DNA of 64,000 nucleotides from Campanula takesimana (lineage: Eukaryota; Streptophyta; Magnoliopsida; Asterales; Campanulaceae): the NCBI GenBank assembly GCA_026119855.1, contig JAOWBW010000144.1:1737809-1801808 (forward strand). The letters run 5' to 3'. A model generated the notes under the pieces. It searched no databases, was not told the origin of the DNA, and saw only the letters and a program-made list of their open reading frames with translations. The position numbers and the translations under genes are program-made. This document shows positions 34,301-45,700 of the stretch, piece after piece (the first letter of the stretch is position 1; each line of letters begins with the position of its first letter).

Positions 34301-37300
34301 CGGGACAAAGGGAGTATAGCTCAAATTCTTAGCCATAAATTTAACTGAGTTCTTAAGCCAGATCATCCAATTAAAGTGGAAGGGTTGAAGTAGTAAATCG
34401 AAAGCATGGAAGAAAGAGGAGTGACGTTGGATCCTGACATAACTTTTTGGATTCTTTAGGCTGGAATTTATGGAGATCTTCGCCGGAGATTGTTTAGGTT
34501 GAAAAGAGAAAATTACAAGGAAGTCTGCGGCTGGAGAAGGAAACAGCTGGGGAAAGAAGAGTTGGTGTTGACTACTGAGACGCAGGGGGAGAAGACGACT
34601 GAGATGAGGAGGGTAAGTGTGGACAACGGACTGATTGTAACCGTTAATAATACTAAATCAAACAGAAATCAATCCAGAAAATATATTGTAACTAACTTAG
34701 TGTACCCTATAATGGAAGTTCTATACGCAGTACGATATCTCCCATAATTTTGAGACTATGTGCTCATCTTAATGGGGCCTACAAGTCCATATGGATTGAT
34801 ATACTAACCTTTTCTTATAAGTTATGTATAAATATACTAGCCAAATCTATTAAAAAAATGGAGGGACAAAAGAACATACTCTCTCCGTCCCATAACAATG
34901 TGCACAAACTTCTCTTCTGGGCGTCCCATTGATAAGTCCCATTTTCTAGAAATGGAATTTTTATGATACTTCTTTACTCAATGGGGCCCACTTGTCATAC
35001 TCACAACAACTATTCCCACCCCCACTTTCTCTATCCTACCTCATTTTTCATACTCACAACACCTACACTACTACTAATTTTTTTAAATATATATACTCCC
35101 TCCTATTCCCGTGCACACCCAAAAGTGTGCACATTGTTATGCGACGGAGGGAGTATATATTTCAATATGAAATTTATATAAACTAAAGAATGAATGTTAG
35201 ACTGAAAATTCAATTGATAATCAAATTACCTAAGAAGACTTGATGTACATGTCTACTTTAACTTCTATTATAATTATTATAAAATCTACAGAATAGAAAT
35301 ACTAACCCTGTTTAGCAAGTTTTTAATTTCCACAAGGCGAGCAATGACTGGGTGATCACGAACTGGTTGCCCTTCAGATTTGAGCAGAAGATAAAAGGTT
35401 ATGGCTTGGCAATATGACAGCAGAAGTTGTTTTTTCATTTCCAAGTATTGCATCTGTTTTTTCTTTCTACCATCTCCTTCTCGGACCTTGACAAAGCATC
35501 AAAAGATTGGCAACTTTAGCAAAAGCGTGAATACTTCACCATGCTGATTAACTAGACAAGTAACGTGGTCAAAAGGAAAATAACAAAAAAATTAACTAAA
35601 AGAAACCACTGCAACTGTAGAGGTGATGCATGCATTTTATTAAGGAAAAAACAAAAATACCCAACTGTAGAGGTGATGCATGCATTATATCAAGTACCAC
35701 AAGTCTATGTTGAGTTGTTGTATTCTCACCCGAAATAACCTTGCAATTTGTATAACTCTTTCTACAAACATTTCTTACTAAAAAGAAATCAATCCGACTC
35801 GCGTTACCTCCACTCCTATAGGTCACTAAGTGAGATTGTCTCTTCTTAAACCAAGCGTTCATTATACTCAAGTTATATGTCATCGCAAAATCAAGGATAC
35901 CATTTTCTGCTTCATTCCTCTACCAAAAACCAAAACCTCCATGAATGCTCTCGAAGTCGTGTCGACTAAACCCAACATATCCGTTAAGATCACCACCGAC
36001 TAATTTCTCACCACTAGGTACCCGTTGCACTACCTCCTCCAAATCTTCCCAAAGCTCTAGTTTAATAGATGCATCCAACCCTACTTGTGGTGCATAGGCA
36101 CTAATGATATATGTAATCACATCTAAACTTGTGATATGTGATGAGATTATAAATATTGTTAATGCCTATGCACCACAAGTAGGATTGGATGCATATATTA
36201 AACTAGAGTTTTGGGAAGATTTGGAGGTAGTGCAACGGGTACCTAGTGGTGAGAAATTAGTCGTTGGTGGTGATCTTAAGGGACATGTAGGAAATGGTAT
36301 CCTGGATTTTGCGATGGCATATGACTTGAGTATAATGAATACTTGGTTTAAGAAGAGGCAATCTCACTTGGTGACCTATAGGAATGGAGGTAATTCAAGT
36401 CAGATTGATTTGTTTTTAGTAAGAAATGTTTGTAGAAAGAGATACAGATTGCAAGGTTATTCCGGGTGAGAGAACAACAACTCAACATAGACTTGTGGTA
36501 CTGAAGTAGGAGAATTTCAAGAAAGAGAAAACCACAATTTGACCCTAGAATCAAGTGGTGGAGGCTTCAGGTGGAGGATCACCAATGTTTTTTAGCAAGG
36601 ATGGCGACTACCGGTATTTCGTCGGGTAATATGGTGGATATGGATATAGATTCGACCTGGACCAAGATAGAGCACACAATAAAGGAGGTGGTCAAAGAAG
36701 TCCTTGGAGAATCTAAAAGAAGCGTGCACCAAGTAAGGATACTGATGCATGCACAAGAGATGGAAAGCCAACAGTCATTGATTAGGATAAGTTTTAACTA
36801 CTCTTTTGGATAAGTATATTATTAATTATGCCATTTAATTTTGCAGTCATTGTAATGCCTATAAAAGGCTAAGCTGAATAATGGAATAGAGATCCAAGTT
36901 TGAGAAAAAGAAAGTATCAGGGAGTTTGGGGAATTCTCAATAAAAAATTCCTACTTAAAGAAAGTACTAGGGAGTTTGGGGAATTCTCAATAAAAAATTC
37001 CTACTTATATCTATTTAAATAGTATCTCTTCTTTTTATTCAAGTAAAGTTGTCCCAGATCCTCCTTTCCAACAACCTAAGGCCCGTGACATTCCATATAA
37101 AAAAAATAAAAAAAAAAAATAAAAAAATCAACCCATAACATTGGTTCCATTGCCGGCGTCATGGGCGATTATCTTTTATCAAAGAAGGATGTTTCTAGTA
37201 TGAAGGAATCCATCACCCGTATGGAAATGATGATAAAGAAATTACTTGAAGATAGAGGCATATCTCCAGCCGTAGAAAACACCCTGCTAATTACCAAGAG

Positions 37301-40300
37301 GCGGACACATATGCTACGATGAATCACGCTGCGAGTAATGACCAAGTGCCACAATTTGAATTCCCCCTGTCCAAACAGCCGTCTCTGCCTCCTATGGCCT
37401 CAAACACACCACCGCCACCACCAGTAACTCCACTAGCACCACACAAGTACTTCTCCGACACTCTTAACTTTTCCCGCACATATAAAATTGTTTTCCAAGG
37501 AAGATGACAAGAAAGAAGGAGGATTTGACAACCACACGGAGCCTGTTGTTTCCTTCCGCACCATGGCTGGCCTTCATCACCACAAAACAGTCCAAGTGCT
37601 ATTACAATTATCAGAAACTTCGTTACTTGGAATGAACGATTGCGGGAGCAGTCACCATTTCATCGACTTCAAAACTACTTGCTCACTTGGGTTTCTAGTC
37701 ACAACTTGCGTGACAGTGGCGAATGGCCAAAAGGTTCATTCCACAAGTGTTTGTGATCAAGGAATTATGGTGACGTGGGCACGGGAACCACCTCCTGCCG
37801 ACATCTTCTTCAACCCTGTGCATCTTCCAATCTTTAATGAGCAACCAATTTTTATTTTTATTTTTGAACTCCTTTGCAATGAAGCAACAACTTAGAAAAT
37901 TTTTGCTGCGTAGTGACCTCACTTTTCAAACTTCAAGCTTGATGTCAACGGAGGGAGTAATGATGCATGCACAAGAGATGGAAAGCCAACAGTCATTGAT
38001 TAGGATAAGTTTTAACTACTCTTTTGGATAAGTATATTATTAATTATGTCATTTAATTTTGCAGTCATTGTAATGCCTATAAAAGGCTAAGCTGAATAAT
38101 GGAATAGACATCCAAGTTTTGAGGCAAAGAAAGTACTAGGGAGTTTGGGGAATTTTCAATAAAAAAATCCTACTTAAAGAAAGTATTAGGGAGTTTGGGG
38201 AATTCTCAATAAAAAATTCCTACTTACTCCCTCCGTCCCACCCGACTTAAGACAAATTGCCATTTTGGGCGTCCCACTCCACATAGGACATCCCTAAATG
38301 GCAAGGTTATATTACTTTAATATTCAATGGGACCCATTTGTCATACTCACAACAATCCATTTACTATTCCACCCACTAATTCTCTCTCCTATTTACTTTT
38401 CATACAACACATCCTCCACTCATTCTCTTTCCTCTTAAAATAATAGTTCCCTTAATCCCCGTGTTGGGACCAATTGTCCTAAGTCGGCCGGGACGGAGGG
38501 AGTATATCTCTTTAAATAGTATCTCTTCTTTTTATTTGAGTAAAGTTGTCCCAAATCCTCCTTTCCAACAACTCAAGGCCCGTGACGTTCCTTAAAAAAA
38601 AAAAAAAAAAAAAAGTTCAACCCATAACAAATACATCATGCTCGAATGAGGAAGTAAAGCAAGTAATAAAAAAAATTGGAGTGCACCAAGGTTCTGCTCT
38701 TAGTCCCTTTCTCTTTGCTCTGATAATGGGCGAATTGTCGAGGTTAATACAAGATGATATTCCATGGTGCATGTTGTTCGCAGATGGTAGTACTGATTAG
38801 TGAGCCAAAAGAGGGTGTTGAAAGTAAATTGGAGTTGTGGAGACATACTTTGGTTTTTAGACTGAGCGGAAGCAAGACTAAATATATGGAGTGTAAGTTT
38901 AGCAGGGTTGGAAGCACGGAGGCAGGGGTGATCACATTCGATGGAAAGATTGTCCAATCTTCTGAATTTTTTTTGGCTATCTCGGATCTATTATCCAAAA
39001 GGATGGAGAATTGGACAGGGTGTGCCCAATAGATTAAAGGGAAAATTCTGCCGCACAGCAATTAGGCTGTGCTTTATGGCACAGAATGATGGGCCGTGAA
39101 ACACTGTCACGTTCATAAGATGAAAGTAGCGGAGATGCGTATGCTACAATGGATGTGTGGGCATACAAGAAAGGATCGATTGAGTAATGAAGTGATCAGG
39201 GGCAAAGCAGGAGTTGCGCCCATTGAGGATAAAATGAGGGAGAATCGTCTAAGGTGGTTTAGTCATGAGAGACGGAGACCGAGTGATGCGCCGGTTAGGG
39301 GTCTGAAGAGCAGAGAAGTGATAAAATGGCGAGGGGTAGGGGAAGACCCAAACAATTTTGGAGTAGGGTGATTGAAAATGATACGAGTTTACTTGGATTA
39401 AATGAAAAATGAAAATATGGTGCTGAAGAGGCCGGAGTAGAGGGCAAAAATTCATGTGGGCGATTGAGGTTGATTTTTTTTAAAAAAATATTATTATTAT
39501 TTCATTTTCGCTATCTATTATATATCTATTCCCTTATTATCACTATTCTTAATCTTATTATTTATTTTCTTATCTTCTTTTCGCTTTCTATATTTTTCCC
39601 CACCTATTTCTTCTTTTAATTTATTTTCCTTCTATTTTATTATTTTTTTAATTTTTTTAATTTTTTTTTAACCGACACTTTTACAGTGACATGATATGAG
39701 GATTCATATTAGCCAACCCCAAACTATTTTGGGACTAAGGCATGTTGTTGTTGTTGTTGTTGTTGCTGTTGTTGTTGTTGCTGTTGTTGTTATATTGGAC
39801 TTGATCACCAAACTCTTTTTTTTCATCTAACACGTCCAACTAATATTTTGTGTCTGTGGTAGCTTTCACTACGTTAGGTTTTCCCGTCAAAGATTTACGT
39901 GTGAGCACATGACTTATTTTAAGGGTACTTTCGGTATTCTAATGTTTTTGTAAGAAAAAAAAAACTGCCCCTCTCATCACCACACGCATAATCGCATGAT
40001 CATCTCTTGCGCTCTTATTTTTTAGTCTCCACACCAGCTTCCACCCTCCCTCCTTTCGCCGGCCATCTTCCCCTCCCTCCCTGACATAGTCCTAGAACTC
40101 CAGTATGACAGCTCCTCTCCTCCAGTCATCCATAGACACCACGCACTCTCTCTCTCTCTCACACACACACAATGGCTTCAACTCTTACCCCAATCGTCTC
40201 TGACAATCACTGTGCAAATCCGTAAATTTATGACCTCCGATCTGTAATCAACATGCCGCTGTGATTAAACTTCCAAGAATCAAATTTCTGATCCCTTGCT

Positions 40301-42708
40301 AGAAAAAATTCACATAAAACTGGTATGGGCTGTGAGGCTGCTTTCTCCTCGGCCAACATCCGGAAAATACAATAGAATCGCCCAGTTAAAGATGTTGAAC
40401 TGTTTCATTTTGGAACCAATGCTTCGAATATCTTGGATATTTTTTAAGCTCAAAATGGGTTCTGTTTTAATTTAATCTATTTCCGTTATATGTTTTGGGA
40501 ATTTTTTCTGATTACTTTGATGCATGTCTATGTACTCTAATTCATTGTTACTATTTGTGTTGATGAAGTGTTTGATGATTGAAAGAGGGTGGCTAGAAAT
40601 TTGATTTGTTGATAGAGGGGTGGTGGTGGTTTGATGCTGGTTTTGGTGATGGTGTCGGTGTTGTAAAGGTGGAGTGATGATTCCAAGAAGAAGAAAAAAC
40701 AAAGATGGGAAGGATTAGAGAAGTCATTAATGGAGGATAGACGGGAAAGTAAGAGGGGGTGTGTCGGATGCAAAAGGAAAAGAGTTGATGGAGAGGAGAG
40801 TACAGAAAACTGTCCTTAAAATAAGCCATGTGTGATGGCACATAACTATTTAACAGGAAAAACTTAACAGCATTAGTGAAAGTGAACACAGATACAAAAA
40901 TATGAGTTGGGTGTGTCGGTTGCAAAAAAAAAAAAAAAAAAAGAGTTTGGTGTTCAAATCCAAAGAAAACTAAATAGTTAGGTATATTTTTGCAATTTTT
41001 CCTAATACTAATGCACAAAAAGGATGCGATGCGCCAACCTAAAACTTTTGAGTGCATGAACACGCAAAAACCTTCCAATATAAAAACAGTGTTAAATCAA
41101 ATACTACTACCCATGTCCCTAAATGAATGTCCGAAAAAAATCAAATTAACTCTTGTCCAAGAGTAAATTTGAAAGTTTTCGGACATTCATTTCAGGACGG
41201 CGGGAGTACTACAATAAAACAGCATTTCTAAAGCCAAAGATCGAAAAATATGGAATACAAAGATTATTTGCACAAAATGGAATTAATAACAGCCCACATC
41301 CAAAACTATATAAACTGTGCATGAAGCCTGATCCAGAGACAGAAAAAAGGGGCAGGTGTGAATGAAACCAGTAATGAAGCCTGTCAGTCAGTCCATTATT
41401 AGGTACATTAAGGTCCATACTAATGTGATTACTGATTAGTCCAGTTCGATGTTTTTATCAAAGGTTCTTTAACCACAAAGGCACTGGAAAAAGAAAGAGA
41501 ATACCTTGGATAAAATTGGATCAACTTTGTTCTCAATCTGCTCAAGAGCATCATTCAGCTCTGACAGCAAACCAACTAATTCTGGAGCAGAGCTGCAGAA
41601 GAAAAGGTAGCTTTAGAAAGTTGGAAATTAGAGATAGTGCAAAAAAGCAACTCCCTCCGTCCCAAAATGATCTTCATACTTTTTTCGTTGTTATTACGAG
41701 GGAACAATGAGCAATAATGTTAGGTTGATTTAATTGGCCGAACGAAAATCTAAAACTTGTTATAGATAGTATTGTTGATGGTGTATCAATAACAAGTTTT
41801 TTTCATTAGTATAATCTAATCAACTCAAAATTATTGCTCAAAAATCCTTCACAATAACAGCGAAAAAAGTATGAAGATCATTTTGGGACGGATATAAGTA
41901 TTCGAGAATCCGAAAACTACAATTGTTGCCTTTAAGATATCATGGCTCCGAGTATGCACAAACTAATCATCTTGCACAACAAATCTTATTAAGCCCAGAC
42001 GCAAATATGCTAATAGTAGCACAACTCACATTCACAAGATCCATAAATCCAGGAATAAGTTCCGTCACAAATTCCAACAGAACCAAACCCAAAATCAATA
42101 CTAGCCAACTGCTTCAGAAAGTTACATATTTCCAAGCGAGCAAATACCAATCTCAACCCCTAATCTCTATTGTTTTCACACTATCCACCAGAAGACCTAC
42201 CTAATACAATGGAACATGTTGATAAACCATTACCAACCTGTCAATGTTCCATAACATGCTTTGGCACAAGATAAAACTCAATTTCGAAAGATTTTTTAAT
42301 AATTACTATACTCAAGGTAGCATTGTACTAGCATATACAATCATTGGGTATCCAACTGTATTATGGACTTCTTTTCCCTTATTTTTTCCCTGATCATTTT
42401 TCTTCTTTTTCTTTTTTTTTTTTATGGAGGGGGGGTTGCCTGTGAAAAAAAAAATCTACAGCAATGGACTTTGCTATTGAAACTAAAACAGACAAAGAAC
42501 TAATATCACAAAAAACGAGTCAAGAAACAACGCATTCCTGTCCTACGGCAGATCAGAAGTACGAATTCCTATCCGATGCCCAAAGAGAAGCAAAATGATA
42601 CATGCCAAGTCAAAGAAGAGTAAGACAATCCTTGACCACAGATTTCAGGTCTTCCACTCAGTACAGATTTTTTCCGTTGCGAATAAAAAGAAAGCGTACA
42701 CACAAGCA

Positions 42709-42743
<35 letters not shown>

Positions 42744-45700
42744 AAAGATGAAGAGAATCATGACTTCAGGAGTGTGGCCAGCACGAGTTCTAGAGTGGCT
42801 GCTAGGAACCATATAATATGAAGGGTGAACGTATGTTTAACAAAACATATGACAGTTAACAATCAGAAAATGTCCTCATTATTAACTGGCAAAAGTAAAA
42901 CCAACCAGGTTAAGAGTCTTCATTATATCCCCAAGAAGAATCCAGATTTTAGAAGGTAATGAAGTACACAGTTTCCATCTTGGCAAGATGATTGTATAAT
43001 ATTGTTGTGTCATGATTAGCCAATATTGAAGCTTTAAAAGTTCTCTCATTCATTACATTACAAAGATAATCCAGGATCCAGCCCTAACCTGACCCCGTCA
43101 AACTCTTTCCATTACAGTAGAACTAAATAGCAAGTTGAAGTGTTATTTTCAAAGGTTTTCATCAACAAAATTGAGAAGCAATGAAGTAATTACCTTAGCT
43201 CTCTTCACCACCTCTTTGGGTCCAGCAAATTAGAATTTTCCCTCTCTCTCTCTCTCTCATCGGTTGTTGTATTCATTACTCCCAAGAAACGTGTTCAGTT
43301 TACAAACTTTAAAGCTAATAATGCCGTGCATAAAGAAAACATTTCCCATATGTACAAAAGCAACCAATGCCCATTCCCACCGGAGGAGGATACATTTATT
43401 ATGTGTCAATGTCATAACCTTCTAGTTATATCTCTCTGCGGAAAACACTTGGCTAGTCATCATTACTCAGTGACGTAAAGAATGACAGAAATCATTATAG
43501 TATAGATAATATTGATTATCTTCCAATAGAGGAATCAGACAAATCTACATATATAAGAAGAAGGTTCACCTGTACACAACTTCCATCTGCTCTTCTCTGG
43601 ACAAAGCATTCAAATCTTTCGTGACCACCTCATATGTAGTCTCCATCATGTCTTGAGCTTCTTTGCCCGCAGGTCTGGATACAGCTTTTCCCTTGACCAA
43701 AATTTCCTGAAAATCATAAGAGTTGATCCCATTTCAGTAAAAGACTCTCTAGATATGATGTTTCGCAAAAAGCGAGATAGTGAATCTTCTAGTATCTGTC
43801 TCCAATGAAACAATATGAGTTGAGTCCTTACCTCAAACGTAGGCTCAGCCTCGGTCTCATCTTGACTAACGTCTCCAAGACCAAAGTCTTCCATTGATAA
43901 AGCTTTTGCTTTTTCCTGCTGCAGTCTCAACACTTCTGCCTCTTCCTCCTCAGGTTGGTCATCATCACTTGTTTGCACCTTCACAATCACATGTAACAAA
44001 GTTTGAGGAAGTTAAATTTACTTCACTTTCAATGACCACCTCAATGTAGATTGTAGCAATAACTATTTATAGGCTGATCTACTTGGAAATTTAATAATGG
44101 TGTCTTAGAAAGACCAAAAGATGGTATCTGACACTACTAAGAACCCCAAAAGTAAGGTTATTCTAATGCAGGCCATGTGTACAGAGGCTAGGAAAATACC
44201 TTAGCCTGTTTTAAACCGCAGCCTTACCTCAAAATCAGCATTATCTGCATCATAATATATTTTTTTCCTTCTCCCCCAAACTGATGATTTTATTTGGCCT
44301 TCCTCGTCTTCAACATCATCATGTGTTTCATCTTCAGCTCCCCCGATCCTACCCTGGATATATCGGCTTTGCTTTTCAACTATAGACATAAATAAATAAA
44401 AGGAAATTTAGCTAACACCAAAAAAAATAAGAACTTATTCGACTGACCCATGCAATGAGAATATGATAAAACTGAGGGTCGCATAGTGTCAAAAATACCC
44501 CTAATTCTAGCCAGAGAAACATCTTACTTCAAGTTTTATAAATTTAAAACTTGTGTTAGATTTGGGAGATATGAAGTAGCAAGAAAAGAAGACTTCTCAT
44601 TGAAGAATATACGAATTACTTTCAAGTCAAGAACACCATCACCAAGATTCTAACGTCATTAACGTCCCCCGTAGAATGATTTAAAAGCCCCCGGCACTGT
44701 GGCGTGGTGGGCTATGAGAGATTCGAGATCAAAGACCTAATTATTAAAGTATATGATGAGTTGACATTGCAAATGTACTCAGTTCGTCCTCCAAAAGAGG
44801 GAAAAGTCTGATTTTGACTCTTTTTGGTTTGAAGTGTGGCTGCAACCATAGTTGTCCAAGGAGAAAGGCGAGAGGCGGGCGAGATGTACTTAGAAAAGGC
44901 GAAAAGCGAGGCGGGAGGCGGGCGGCAAAAAGAAGAACAAGGAGGAAAATAGAACTAAAAATTAGTAAAAAATAGAAAATATATATATATACATGCAACA
45001 CATAAACAAAGCACAAAACGTGTTATGAACAAGAATAAAACATTAAATAAATTTCACAATTCCACACATTATAGTATCCAAACATAGTCCAAACTTGAAA
45101 AGTAAGAATTCAGGCGCATGAATTTAAATTACGAAGTTCAAATCAACAAAACAAGTACTAGTTTAAGCAAGTGAAATAAACTTAAGGCCTTAAATATTAT
45201 CGAGAAAAGAAATCAAGCTCTAAAGTCATGCAAAATTAAATGAAATTTTGAAAGAAAAAAATAGGAAAAGAAAAGAAAAGAAAAAGAATTCAAAAAGGCG
45301 AGAGGCGAGCAAGACGAACGCCTCGTAAAGAAAGGCGTACATCCGCCTGCCTGGCTACAAAAAGGCGAGCGGCCCCCAAGGCGCCAAAAAGGCGAGGCGG
45401 ACGGTCGCCTTTGACAACTATGGCTGCAACTTTACAACAATTACGTGTTCCAATAAACTTCTGAAATTTAAAGTTTGAAACTGATTGTATTGTCAATATA
45501 TTTTAAAATCAAGTCAACTCAACTAATTCAACCTTCCTTTCATCACCACTTCTACTCTGGTTGATATTAGTAAACACAGTCTTCCAAACCATTACATTAA
45601 GCTGTCAATGTTGCATGTGCCCAAAATATCTAAGCAAATTGCTCTCATTTGATCTCCTACTGAAGAGCCTTTATTGTCTCACAAATATGTTAATCACAAT

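Larger units (their letters stand above)
36743..38629 (+). mobile_element. Small LTR retrotransposon nested in the RTE LINE
   Basis: LTRs 36743-37140 and 37961-38629 begin TGATGCATGCACAAG and end CCCATAACA. The right one contains a Stowaway MITE. The flanks GATAC and AATAC fit a 5-bp duplication with one mismatch. After the left LTR comes TTGGTTCCATTGCCGG, resembling a known Ty3 primer-site class. GGAGGGAGTAA before the right LTR is a plausible polypurine tract. Only 820 bp lie between the LTRs. Confidence 0.8.

Noticed and set aside
35596..36469. Craniofacial development protein 2-like host gene
   Set aside because: This label in plants comes from RTE LINE endonucleases. The fragments are frameshifted and lie in a transposon-filled intron.
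40472..41078. Minus-strand open frames up to 161 codons
   Set aside because: They fall in the arm and interior of Mutator-like element C. They give hydrophobic, low-complexity peptides with no homology that I recognise.
44744..45016. 90-codon minus-strand open frame over the hAT element end
   Set aside because: It straddles the element border and reads through the GC boxes, so it is chance.
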